This document shows, piece after piece, positions 12,437 to 21,824 of a stretch of 64,000 nt of DNA (the first letter of the stretch is position 1; the number at the start of each line of letters is the position of its first letter). Made by a program: the position numbers and the translations under genes. The DNA is taken from assembly GCA_946406115.1 (NCBI GenBank), contig OX291553.1, forward strand, positions 5,213,001 through 5,277,000, given 5' to 3'. Source of the stretch: Apoda limacodes (Eukaryota; Arthropoda; Insecta; Lepidoptera; Limacodidae). The notes under the pieces are model-generated. The model did no database searches and was not told the DNA's origin. It saw only the letters and a program-made list of their open reading frames with translations.

Positions 12437-12532
12437 CACAGTTCCAATTACTTCAAAAATGACAGAACATTGAATGAGTTGCCCAAATACAAATACTGTC
12501 AGCGTTCCATACCGAGCTATGACCCTTGCTTC
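12437..12532 (-). CDS. Odorant receptor, TM6 exon
   Basis: A 96-bp exon (32 codons, phase 0 at both ends). The acceptor is a T-rich tract ending GCAG before 12532 and the donor is GTAGTT after 12437. The peptide begins EARVIARYGTLTVFVFGQLI and ends FEVIGTV, the 'RYGxL...GQLIQ...FE.IG' pattern of TM6 in a lepidopteran odorant receptor group. It follows the TM5 exon in phase and joins the SEKLCDSVY exon at 3215. It is open and intact. The donor GTAGTT is weaker than usual but identical in the duplicated copy. Confidence 0.85.
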
Positions 12533-12825
12533 CTGCAAAAAAAATTCGTTTTTCACAACCTGTTTGTTTTTTATTTATGTTAATCAATCATATTGTACTA
12601 TACTTGGGTGCATGCTTATTTCACATTATAGGTCTAATAGTTAATCAACATGTACCATTGTAATTCATTGTCCCCATAGTAGAGTCTATGTCTTGAGGAC
12701 AAAAAATCTATTTAAATATTGTTTACAACACATAACAGAGTAGGACGGGTCATCAAGCGCCATTATGCTAAACAGACATTTTATTTCTAATTTAACTATC
12801 ATCATTATCATAAATTATCACTTAC

Positions 12826-12928
12826 CAATGTCGATAATTGAAGGAGAAACAAACAGCAACACAATAAGTGAAATAAATAGTAAAAAGCCAACACCGGCCC
12901 ATAGAGGTTGGAGATATCGTCTGTAAAA
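12826..12928 (-). CDS. Odorant receptor, TM5 exon
   Basis: A 103-bp exon with donor GTAAGT after 12826. I place the acceptor at TTATGTTTTAG before 12928 rather than at the nearer TTTTACAG, because only this choice joins in phase with the AG left over from the TM3-TM4 exon and with the phase-0 TM6 exon. It then reads FTDDISNLYGPVLAFYYLF, followed by CCCLFLL, the usual TM5 of this receptor group ('LYGPxL...Y.FHL.CCC'). The nearer acceptor gives a frame that does not join the next exon. The exon is intact, and its paralogue at 45605-45503 uses the same acceptor. Confidence 0.85.
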
Positions 12929-13009
12929 CTAAAACATAAGTCACTGAATTAAAAAAAAACAATCAGACAATTTGTACATATCATATAACGTCCTGTTTAG
13001 ACCAGCCTT

Positions 13010-13245
13010 ATACGTCCCCACTGTTGTGGTACGGCCCACCCTCATCTCATTTGAGACATAGTCCATTACCAGGGCCTAATAGCGATTGTAAACTTCGCGT
13101 ACGTCCTTTTAACATATGGAGATTTCTACACGATGTTTTCCTTAACCAAAAACTCATTGGTGTGAACAAACAATGTACTTGAGAAATTAAAGAAAAGACT
13201 CATTGGTACACACTGGGCTCGAAATTCCGTCCCTCAGAACTATTA
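13010..13245 (-). mobile_element. Lepidopteran SINE-like repeat
   Basis: Contains cgtccccactgttg, a gatgttttcctt phrase and gggctcgaaattccg, an arrangement I know from interspersed SINE-like repeats in moths and butterflies. The last phrase resembles an RNA polymerase III B box on this strand. The same element is at 45690-45910 inside the second copy of the segmental duplication. Confidence 0.6.
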
Positions 13246-13429
13246 ACTCCGTTTTGACTTGATCTTTCGTTAGTCGGCTGTACATACGCAGCACGTTCAC
13301 AGCTATGCCCGCAATCGGACCTCTGGTGTCATCGTGACTTAAGTTCGGTGTTAATGTTACTATTTTATGATTTTATATATTTTAACAAGACAACTGGATT
13401 TGAATAACCTTCATCTTAAAATAATTTTA

Positions 13430-13693
13430 GAGAGCTAAGAAAGAAGAATAACAAGATTTTAGTGATTCTGATGATGAGTCTTCTGATGTTGGCCCGGATT
13501 TTCACCTGCTTAGCAAACATGATACAGACTCAGTGCAGTCTGAGGAAGAATATCCATTGTGTGTTTCACATTATAAAATGGAAATACAAACGGAAACTTG
13601 TGTTAGTGAGATATCGTCGCAAGCTTTTTCTACAAACAATGAATCACGACAAGGAACAGAAAAGTTTTACTATGGTAAAAATGGATACAAGTG
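13430..13693 (+). pseudogene. piggyBac-like transposase, N-terminal fragment
   Basis: The plus strand reads an acidic, serine-rich head (SDSDDESSDVGPD, then SVQSEEEY) and ends FYYGKNGYKWT. An acidic N-terminus leading to 'F.GKN..KW' is typical of piggyBac/PGBD transposases just before the catalytic domain. The coding sequence stops there: the next bases belong to a minus-strand LINE fragment, so the catalytic domain with its DDD residues is absent. A stop lies just upstream. Confidence 0.6.
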
Positions 13694-13696
13694 GAC

Positions 13697-13799
13697 CGTT
13701 TTTGTTGATTATAGTCACACATTTGTACAAACCATCGGGCACTCTATAAGATGGCATCTTCAATAGAAGACCCCGGTGGCAGACGCCATCTAACCTCTT
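13697..13799 (-). pseudogene. LINE family 3 fragment, 3' side of insertion
   Basis: Nearly identical in order to 36570-36660 of the LINE at 36.2-37.1 kb (caaac..tcgggcact, taagatggca, gaagaccccggtg). It is cut at 13799 by the insertion of another LINE and resumes at 16619. Confidence 0.7.
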
Positions 13800-13805
13800 C
13801 GCTAT
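13800..13805. repeat. Target site duplication CGCTAT (left)
   Basis: CGCTAT at 13800-13805 recurs at 16613-16618, exactly flanking the LINE between them. The flanks, when the LINE is left out, match the uninterrupted family 3 LINE at 36.6 kb. Confidence 0.75.
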
Positions 13806-14052
13806 TTATTTATTTATTTATTTACATTTATTACTCAAAGTGATTACAGCTTGAATCAAAACGCACTATGAGTTAGAATTATTAAATACAATAATAGTAC
13901 AGTTACAATTACAATTAAATCATTAAAAGAGAAAAAAAATAAAAAATAATAATTAATAGGCATGACAATAGGTATATTAAATTCAAATCATTGTAATATC
14001 ATGATAGTTAAGAAAAATGGATAGTAAACTTTTGGGTATGTCGTTCATTAGA

Positions 14053-15597
14053 TTAAATACATTTATTAAATTTCTTCAATGTCGCGTAGCATTCCACAAT
14101 ACATAGAATTAGTTCATTAAGGCTACTATTAAATATATCGACATTTGGTTTTTGAGAAATCAAGGCATTGATCAAGGTAAGAGCTCTGTAGGTAGGTGCG
14201 TGAGCCGCACTGTGAGTACGAGATGGTGCGGGCGCGAACAAACGTTGGGAGCGCAGTACGGCGCGGCGGTCGGGTGTCGCTAACGAGCATAGTGCCAGAG
14301 TCTCGGGACAGTGTACCTCGCCGTTAAGTAGCCGGTAATAGTGCACCAGCAAATTTATTTTCCTTCTGAGCTCTAGAGTGTTCAGGCGCACCATACCCGT
14401 TACAAAAAGAGATGGATACAAATAAGGATAGTACCCATATATTTTTTTATATAAAAAGCGTGCAAATTTTCTTTGGACGCGCTCTATCATAATGCTATAC
14501 GTCGCCTCGTGAGGGTCCCAAACTATTGAGTTATATTCGAGTATGCTTCTTACATATGCGTTATATAGTATAAGAAGCACACGCACATCACTAAACTGAG
14601 TACTTTGCCTCAAAACAAATCCCAGTGATTTCGATGCTCGGAGGCAAATAGCTAAAATGTGGTCATTAAATGTGAGTTCAGCATCCACTAATAATCCAAG
14701 GTCCTGGATCTGCGAAACTCGAGTGAGAGTTTCGTCACCGATTGAGTAGAGGTGGCGGTAAGGTGAACGCGAACGGGCAAATGTCATAACCTTACATTTG
14801 GAGAAGTTAAATTCTAAGTGATTTGATTCACACCATTGAGCTACAGCATCAATGTCTCGCTGGAGAGATTCGCAGTCAGACGGGTTTTTTATTCTGAAGA
14901 CAAGTTTTAGGTCGTCAGCAAACATAAGGCATTTAGCAGATTTGACAACTTCGGGGAGGTCATTAATCATTATTAAAAATTGAGTCGGACCTAGGATACT
15001 GCCTTGGGTAACTCTTGAGTGAGTGATATACGGGTCAGAAATTACACCTGGAATCTGAACATATTGTACTCTATTGCGAAAGTAGTCTGCAAATAGTTTT
15101 AACAATTTCGGGGTTAACCCTATTGCTAAAAGCTTTTGTAGTAGTATGTCATTATCTACCCGGTCAAATGCCTTCTGAAAGTCAAAATAGGCTACGTCAA
15201 CTTGCAATTTTTGATCCATTGCTGCTTCGACGTAGTCGACAAAATTGATAAGGTTTGTTGCTGTTGACCTGCCGCTTCGAAAACCGTGTTGGCAGTCGCT
15301 TAGATTTGCTTTAACTTGCCGTACTATGTAATTGTTCAGAATAGACTCAAATACCTTTCCAGGGACTGATGGTACAGCGATTGGCCTATAATCTTTAACC
15401 CTAGATCTGGCAATTTTTTTCGGTATAGGAATCACTCTAGACGTTTTCCAAGCCACAGGATACAATGAGTGCTTTAAAGAGAGATTAAATACATGAAGAA
15501 GAGGTTTCTCAAATACGGAAATACAGTCTTTCAGAACAAAGGGAGGTATGCCATCGGGACCAACTGAGGAATGTGGTTTCAGTCGCTTAACTGCACA
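14053..15597 (-). pseudogene. LINE reverse transcriptase, long open core
   Basis: About 514 codons are open from just after a TGA near 15598 down to the stop at 14053. Motifs in order: SSVGPDGIPPFVLKD, WKTSRVIPIPKK, DYRPIAVPSVPGKVFE, HGFRSGRSTATNL, FDFQKAFDRVDND, SRVTQGSILGP, then the catalytic FADD box (about 14925), followed by QDLGLLVDAELTFNDH and a long C-terminal domain. All core RT residues appear present, which makes this the best-kept polymerase in the window. One stop separates it from the linker upstream, and the glycine usual in the 'VPQGS' motif context is kept although the preceding proline is a threonine. Jockey or CR1-like; clade uncertain. Confidence 0.85.
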
Positions 15598-16612
15598 TCA
15601 GATGTCATTCAATGTTATACTGTCAATGTGTACACTTATCGAGTTCTTACTAGAACTAGCTTGCCTTTGAGTACTATCAGTATCAAGCATTGGAATATCT
15701 GCGCGAAAAACAGATTGGAAATATTCCCGGAAGGCGTTTGCTGCCTCAGGACCTGTAACAGTTTTATCGTTATATACGAATTCATTACAAGTCGTGCGTT
15801 TTTTACGGTTTTGTTTAATATAGTTCCAAAAAAGTGTTAGGTCTTTGAGTTACTTTTGTTCAGTTTGTCTTAAATATAGAGAATGGGCAGTATCTATTTG
15901 TTTTTTTACTTTAGTCCGGTAATAAAAGAACATCTCATAGTTAAACCTTTTTTTTCTGCTTTGTATTTCTTAAGATGGAAATATTTATACCGTATATCTT
16001 GTATTGTATCAGATGTAAACCAATGTGGATATGAGTACATGTTGTTACTCAGATTACGCACTTTTTTTGGAAGGCATTTTTCTAAAATAGAATAAAGTTT
16101 ATCGTAAAACAATTCAAAGCAATGTTTACGTCATTCGCGGTACAGATGTCCTTCCAGTTTGAGGAAAATATTTCACTATAAAGAATGCTAAAATTGGCTT
16201 TTCGAAAATTCCACTCATATGCGGTAGATGTCTGTGGTGACTGCAGTAGTGAGTGGCGGTCAAAGTGCGAGAAAGAAAAAGAAACGCTTACCTCAAGAAC
16301 TGGGTGATAAGCATCTGGACTCACAAGAGGTTCGACATTAACACTAACACGAACTTGATCATCACCTAGATTGCTCAAAACCAAATCCAATGTACTGCCA
16401 AGTGTATTTAAAACCGTATTGTGCTGTTTCAATTTACAATATTGGGTCATGCAGTTGAATTGAGACCTGACACCTTCGGAGCAAGAATTTAAATTAAAAT
16501 TGCCTATAATGACTATTTCCATAATTATCACCATATTTAGAAACAACGTTTTCAATTAATTTGAAAGTGTCTAAGTAATTTTTCTCGCTATGACTTGGAG
16601 GTATATAAATGG
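15598..16612 (-). pseudogene. LINE endonuclease end and linker
   Basis: Continues the LINE towards its 5' end. The AP-endonuclease-like part is recognisable: IYIPPSHSEKNYLDTF (about 16570-16612, another frame), VIIGNFNLNS (about 16520) and AYHPVLEVSVSF (about 16290), the last matching the D/Y-H-x-P catalytic block. The linker WFTSDTIQDIRYKYFHLKK and FWNYIKQNRKKRTTCNEF lies at 15800-16040. At least two frameshifts and a stop break it. The N-terminal part of the endonuclease is missing by 5' truncation. Confidence 0.7.
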
Positions 16613-16618
16613 CGCTAT
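16613..16618. repeat. Target site duplication CGCTAT (right)
   Basis: Right-hand partner of the duplication at 13800-13805. Confidence 0.75.
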
Positions 16619-16745
16619 GTCCAGGCTACATGCCAATACCTCCTCCTGATACTCGATTGCTAGTGCCCATCAGTGTGTGATATACACATGAAGGTCAATA
16701 GTCAAGCAACCGTGGCGAAAACGGATAAGAACACATCTTAATCTA
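16619..16745 (-). pseudogene. LINE family 3 fragment, 5' side of insertion
   Basis: Matches 36665-36780 (tacatgccaat, ctagtgcccatc, gtgtgatac, caaccgtggcgaaa). With 13697-13799 it forms one copy of family 3 split by the inserted LINE. Confidence 0.7.
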
Positions 16746-16859
16746 AAAAAATCTAAACCCCATAAAACTTAATATTACCTAGAGGTTGATCGGACTATTT
16801 TCAGTTATTTATCCCCAACTAGCATTGATATTTAATAAATGTATTGAGTGTGGTATATT

Positions 16860-17790
16860 TCCTTATCTCATGAAACATATATACTTGTATTTAAATCAGG
16901 TAGTACTACTTACCTTAAATCTTAATACAAATTTCTGTACTACCTGATTTTAGCAAAATTTTCAAAAAACTGATCTTAAATCAATCAAGTATTCACTTTA
17001 GTTTACTACTTACTTGTAAACAAGATTTACAAGGGGTTACTCAACAACCGATGCTGGTGTTGAACTTATCCAGCACACATATTTAATGCTTGGAAGACTC
17101 GATGGATGCCTTGGATGTTTACTGTAATCTATCTAAGGCTAATTTCATTGCATCTAACATGAAACTCTGATCAGGCAATTACAACACTATGGTATTAAGA
17201 GTACTACATTTAACTATACAGTATTCTTAGGTATTACCCTACTACACACAAAGCTTTAGTGGCGCCCACATATAGCTAGATTGGCAAATAGGCTCAGTTT
17301 TGTAGCATTCACGGTTAAAAAGATTCGTCAACGGACGAAGCTACTGTCCCTATAGTATTCATACTTCAGCTACTTTCAAAGCGTGATGTGCTACGGTACT
17401 TTACTATGGGGACACGCAGCTGATATCTTTGTGCTGAATAAGAGGGCTGTTCGAGCAATTTACAATGTATCCCATAGATACTCTTTAAAAGCTCCATTTT
17501 AGGAAATCAAGGTCTTAACCTAACCATATCAGTACATATCAGATAATTTAATGTCTTTTCATAAAAATATTGATTGTTTTAAAAAAAATAGCAATATTCA
17601 TAATCGTAATACTCGAAATAGACACAAACTTGCTCTTTGATCTGTATTAGTTTTGACAATAAAATCCCTGCAGAAGTATGTCAAACTTAAAAAACTTCAA
17701 ACAATTAGTAAATTAGAAACTTCTCGGAAAAGCTTATTACACAATTAAAGACTACCTTGATGATATAAATGCATGGGATTCAATAATTTT
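16860..17790 (+). pseudogene. CR1-like LINE, RT to C-terminus (family 4)
   Basis: Plus-strand remnant with many frame changes. In order: the STTDAGVELI motif (17040-17080), SKAFDCI-like (about 17130), LQHYG..STTFNL (about 17190), a LANRLS-like stretch (about 17290), YFSYFQS..CYGTLLWGHAADIF (17360-17430), RNTRNRHKL (about 17600) and a C-terminus ending DYLDDINAWD (about 17750-17780). The same C-terminal signature is found on the minus strand at 49885-50370. No segment is open for more than about 60 codons. Confidence 0.65.
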
Positions 17791-17867
17791 GAATTATTGC
17801 TTGTGATAAAAAAAAAGTGATATGGTATCCTATTTTTGAGAAATACAGCTTTTGAATTTGATTTTGT

Positions 17868-18131
17868 TTGTATCTAGATAAAAGAAATATAACATACTCG
17901 GGCCAGTTATTTGTCCTCATGTGTAAAGGTTATGTTACGGTCATTGCCAAAGTATGTCGTAGACGGCGTGTGGCAGCAGATGACACGCTGACCAGGGGTC
18001 GTCGCCGCGCCTATAAGATGGTGGCGCTAAGAATAGCCAATTGCCATGTGCGGAGTAATCATTTGGGAATAAAGATTGAGCAAAGGGACGTTCGTGTGGC
18101 GGCCAATAACGTTTTTAACCACTTGTCTTAG
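17868..18131 (+). other. Unrecognised 87-codon reading frame
   Basis: An open frame rich in arginine and valine (VCRRRRVAADDTLTRGRRRAYK). I do not recognise it. It lies between a LINE 3' end and a repeat, has no visible promoter or splice context, and is GC-richer than its surroundings. It may be chance or part of an unknown repeat. Confidence 0.2.
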
Positions 18132-18184
18132 CGTGGATGTTGTTTAGTATATTAGCCTAAACATGCATTAAATTTATAGAGTTA

Positions 18185-18405
18185 GTTGTCATATTTGATA
18201 AATCCGACAACGTCTAGAGAGTCATGGTGCAGCAACAATATGGACTGGACTGCACTAGACAAGCTATAGCTAGCTATATGTGACGACTAGTCTCGCCAAG
18301 CACCTTGCTTCACGATTACTCTCTCTAGGCTTCTTCAATTCGCGACTGTATGAATGAAATTATTGTTTAGGCTGCGACATTCCTTCACTGAAGTCAGGGT
18401 TCTTA
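18185..18405. repeat. Lepidopteran interspersed repeat ('ccgacaacgt')
   Basis: Contains tccgacaacgtctagagagtcatgg and later gactgtatgaatg...ttgtttaggctgcgacattcc. A shorter relative lies at 29005-29110 (ctgacaacgt..gagtcatggcgtcgagac...ttaaggctgtgacatt). The 18-kb copy carries about 100 extra bases in the middle. Confidence 0.55.
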
Positions 18406-19037
18406 TAATACTTACTTTAGTAAAGATAATAAACTTTGACTACATTGCAATGGGCTGTATTACTTATACGAGTATCTTTACAGTTCATTGTTGACATTAT
18501 AAACTTGACCTTTGATCTTGAGGGGTATAGTGTGGGATCATATTAGGATATAAGGAGTCATATCATTTAAAAATTCTAAATATTTATTCAAGGACCTTAT
18601 TGTTTTTATGGACCAAAATGTATATTCGTATTGTATGTTGGTTTTTTACCATATTAGAAGAGTCACTAAGTTTGCTCAAGACAGGTGTCGCTTTGATTAA
18701 GTTATTAGTTAAGCTTATATTTATAAACCATTGATTATGTTTCAACTTGAATACGATTTTTTCTTTTCAGGCTTTTCATACAAGAACAAATCAAACTCAT
18801 CACGCTATCTACCGAAAAGGGAAGAACAATGCCTACCGCTCTAACTACTGCTAAATTTTCTACCTATATCGGAAAATTCATTAATCAATTTAGATTTCAT
18901 AATGAATAATCAAAGAATAGCACGTAATTTCTTTTTGCTGATTTCGCTTTGAAGATTCAAAAGTGTTTTTTAAAATAAACTTTGACTATGATATTTCTTA
19001 AACTGTGGTGAAATCTAATAATAGTATTTACTCTCAC
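18406..19037. other. Intron sequence, unassigned
   Basis: Lies directly downstream (minus strand) of the TM3-TM4 exon. It is AT-rich. A short plus-strand frame at about 18770-18910 is preceded by a T-rich AG but resembles nothing I know. Confidence 0.3.
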
Positions 19038-19519
19038 CTGAGAATCATGGTATGGTGTTTAATACAGTCCTTTAATTTTTCATGAACAGCAAGATTTTCT
19101 GAATCATCATAACTTTCCACTGTGACATAATTTCGACTATTTCTTACTTCAATTGTTGTTTGTTTACTTGGTTTTGGAAACATTTCTAAATTTTTTCGTA
19201 ATACCTGAATGTGACCGATTATTTGAAACACTATTAATGACAAAAACAAATCTATATAACACATGCAGACTGCACACCCAATAGATAACAATAAATTGAC
19301 AACAGTGCAGAAATATAAATGGTCATCTTGATCAAATCCTGGAAACATATAGGTTACCGAAAATTCAGGAGTGGAATTTACTCTCGTATTTTTTTTAAAA
19401 AATCCCTTTTTGATATTATTGTAAGCAGGAGCAAGGTTAAAGCAGATGACTGTTATTATCGCCAATGTTGTAATGTAAATAGTAAACCAGTGAGATACTT
19501 TTTCCATCAAATGATACAT
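19038..19519 (-). CDS. Odorant receptor, TM3-TM4 exon
   Basis: A 482-bp exon (160 codons plus two bases). Acceptor GGTTTTTTTCAG before 19519, donor GTGAGAG after 19038. The peptide has a first membrane segment (TIYITTLAIITVICFNLA, residues about 12-30), an extracellular loop with SVTYMFPGFDQDDHLYF, a second long hydrophobic stretch (about 75-110) with the CYIDLFLSLIVFQIIGHIQVL-type end of TM4, and a C-terminus LAVHEKLKDCIKHHTMIL. The aspartate in TM4, the 'H/Q..xL' run and 'L..CI.HH..IL' are hallmarks of insect odorant receptors. It starts with ATG at the splice junction, but the family has about 100 residues (TM1-TM2) before this point, so earlier exons must lie at higher coordinates. Intact. 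The donor leaves AG, completed by T of the TM5 exon at 12928. Confidence 0.88.
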
Positions 19520-19649
19520 CTGAAAAAAACCACGTTAGGTAACAACAATTTTTAGGCAAACAAATTCAAGAAACAATGCAGCTAAAACCTATATATTTGT
19601 TTTCTTAAACCAGCAAAGTAATATCATGTTTTATATTAATAGAAATCAG

Positions 19650-20040
19650 CCTATAGCAGTCCACTGATGGACATGATTTTCCCAATGAACTTTAACAGGT
19701 CAGGTCATCGGTCCACCTAGCCGAGAGGTGGCCCCCGCTGCACTAATTGATCCGTTGTCTGCGCTTTGAGATTTGTCTGCAATCGATGCTGCAACTTTTT
19801 TTTTATATACTACAAAGGTGGCAAACAATTTAACGTTTCGCCGGATGCTAAGCGGCCACTGTAGTCTATGGACGCTTGCAACACCAACCCTTTAAAAATC
19901 TAATCACTCCTTTTTTGAAGAACTCCAAAACTGTATTCCCTAGAAACAGCCTTAGTTAGGAGCGCATTCCACAACCTAAGCCTTTGCGGTAAGAAGTTCC
20001 TCTAAAACCACACGTAGCGTGACTATTTAAGTTTTAAGTT
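19650..20040. repeat. Two lepidopteran repeat fragments
   Basis: At 19650-19790, 'agcctatagcagtccactgatgg' with 'ggtcatcggtccacctagccg', and at 19840-20040, 'gcggccactgtagtctatggac' with 'cctagaaacagcc...ttaggagcgcattccacaacctaagc'. Both phrases belong to repeats that are common in Lepidoptera. A second copy of the latter type is at 42485-42610. Confidence 0.55.
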
Positions 20041-20049
20041 GTGGGCATG

Positions 20050-20369
20050 TGTTCTGGAAAGCTTTATTAGGTTGGACCGGCGTAACAAGTTCTATTGGAT
20101 TGTGTGTCGCGCCTCTCTGTGTGGACCGGCACCTTAGTCTGTCACATATAATCGGTTGAAAGGTCGCGGCTGAGAGCGCTGTTGTTTTACGATATAATTT
20201 AATATTTTAGAGCTATAGTGAACCAGAGAAACACAATACAGACATTCACCTACAAACTAAATACAATCGTACGCTAAAAACGTTATTACAAAAAATATCT
20301 GATGCCAAAAGGGGTAAGTTCTTGTAAATTTAACTTGTGACCCAAAATTTCTTAGCATTTTCGGCTACA
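20050..20369 (+). repeat. BEL/Pao 5' LTR (320 bp)
   Basis: Starts TGTTCTGG, ends ..GGCTACA. Nearly identical to 26343-26616 except for 46 bp present only here, between two copies of atataat (20146-20152 and 20192-20198). Confidence 0.85.
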
Positions 20370-20374
20370 AAAGC

Positions 20375-20392
20375 TGGTAGCAGAGCATGGTT
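20375..20392 (+). promoter_or_regulatory. BEL/Pao primer binding site
   Basis: tggtagcagagcatgg begins five bases after the 5' LTR. A TGG start at this spot is expected for pairing with a tRNA CCA end. I do not assign the tRNA. Confidence 0.55.
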
Positions 20393-20637
20393 TTTCGGAC
20401 CACCCTTTGTAACGTAATAAACGGTTTTGTTAGTTTGTTTTCGTATTTGGGTCATATTACGTCGGATTTACAGTGAATTACAATTTAAGATTCGTGACGT
20501 TGGGTTGCGTCGTTGATAGGCATAGTTAACCGGTCTTATCGCATTGTTCGTCTGTTATTCGCACAGTGTAGCTAATTACCCACTTATTTTTTTGTTGTGG
20601 ATAAAATAGATTGGAATGAATAGGTTAGTTATAAAAT

Positions 20638-21824
20638 ATGACGTCATCGGTCAAGGAGTTCAGGTCTATTTTAAAGAATTTAGTGAGATGGTTCTTGTGT
20701 TGTGGAGGATTGGTAAAACGGGAAGATAGGATGTTTACATTAAAACAAAGAGCAACACAGTTTCCGACAAGAGTCATTGAGCTGGAACAGGCATACCAGG
20801 GTATCTTATAGTCAACGGATGATGACACTATTCTAAAGGCGGCAAATTCTGATTATGATTTTTGTATGTCAGTAGTGGAGGAGGTTAACAAGGCTGTGTT
20901 GAAATTAGAAACTACCCCGCAGCCGGCAAGTAGGAAGGAGATTTTGGAACAAAAATGCAACGAACGGTTGCCAACTTTAGATATTCCTCATTTCAGCGGA
21001 TCATTGGATGAGTGGACTAATTTTATCACACTTTTTGGTAGCATTGTGCACCGACGGACTGACTTATCTGACTCACAAAAATTAAGTTACCTTTTGACGT
21101 CGATCAGGGGTGAGCCTCTCTGTTTAGTGAAACATTTGGACATCACCGATGTCAATTATAATATTGCCAGGGAGTTATTAGTGAAGCGGTACCAAAATAA
21201 CCGTCGCATTGCGGATACACATGTAGCTGCCATTTTAGGTATTCCACAAGTATCTTCGGTTAACCAGCTGCGGTCGGACCTGCTTAACCCTGGTAGCGAC
21301 GAATGCGTTAAGAGGTCTAAAATTCCCTGTAACAGAGTGTTCATTTTTATTGTTGCACATTGTACTTAACAAATTGCCCAATGACGTCAGGGCTCGTTTC
21401 GAACAGTTGCACGGAAGTGACTCGGCGTCACATATACCTACTTTTGACACTTTAGTGTCGTTTTTGGAGTACCAGAGTAGGAAGCTGGATAATCTACCCG
21501 CCGAGCCACAATCGGGACCGTCACGATTTTTGGCCCCGTCTGGACCCCGTCAACAACCTCGTCCCGGGACATCGCGAGGTACCGGGTCGTTTCGGCCCCC
21601 CAGATTTTTTACAATAGAACGCACTGAACCGAACTGTGGGGTGTGTTACGAACCGGGACACACCATTCTGGATTGCCACCAGTTCAGAAAATCTGGGTTG
21701 CCCCGAAAACAATTTCTGACCCGTAGGCTAGGCCTATGCTATTATTGTTTGGGGAAGCACCTAGCCAAGACTGTCGACAGCCGCGACTTTGTGTAAAGTG
21801 TGGTGGGGATCACCACCCCGACTA
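20638..21824 (+). pseudogene. BEL/Pao gag
   Basis: The likely start is ATG at 20638. The frame has one TAG at 20810-20812 and is then open to 21369. It carries a BEL-type gag core (LPTLDIPHFSGSLDEW, then SYLLTSIRGEP and a RYQNNRRIADTHV block). An overlapping frame (21350-21796) gives KLPNDVRARFEQL, a proline-rich stretch and the zinc-knuckle region CGVCYEPGH..LDCHQF and LCYYCLGKHLAKT. One more frame shift is needed to reach the last knuckle (LCVKCGGDHHP, about 21790-21822). The part between the two halves of the capsid is shortened. It would form the virus-like particle and bind RNA if intact. Confidence 0.8.

Larger units (their letters stand above)
12012..13270. repeat. Segmental duplication, copy 1
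   Basis: Nearly the whole interval aligns, in the same orientation, with 44775-45920. It starts at aacagtcaaaagctgtct and ends after gggctcgaaattccgtccctcagaac. It contains two odorant receptor exons, the intron between them, and a SINE-like element. Copy 1 carries about 70 bp (12170-12245) that copy 2 lacks. Because the SINE-like element is in both copies, it was already there before the duplication. Confidence 0.85.
13806..16612 (-). mobile_element. LINE inserted in another LINE
   Basis: A 2.8-kb, 5'-truncated LINE on the minus strand. It begins inside the endonuclease domain at 16612 and ends in an AAAT-type tail (tatttatttatttattt on the plus strand at 13803-13825). It is flanked by the 6-bp duplication CGCTAT. 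The tail, 5' truncation and short duplication are those of target-primed reverse transcription. It lies in the intron between the TM3-TM4 and TM5 exons of the odorant receptor, in the same orientation as the gene. Confidence 0.8.

Noticed and set aside
12826..12920. TM5 exon starting at the TTTTACAG acceptor (12920), giving RYLQPLWAGVGF..
   Set aside because: That frame is also hydrophobic and looked plausible at first, but it leaves phase 1 and cannot join the phase-0 TM6 exon; the 12928 acceptor fits both sides and gives the family's TM5 pattern.
17868..18131. Arg-rich 87-codon frame as a host gene
   Set aside because: No family recognised, no intron or promoter context, sits between repeats. 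Listed only as an unassigned frame.
18755..18910. Plus-strand exon candidate after a T-rich AG
   Set aside because: No matching neighbour exon on the plus strand, and it lies in the intron of a minus-strand gene.
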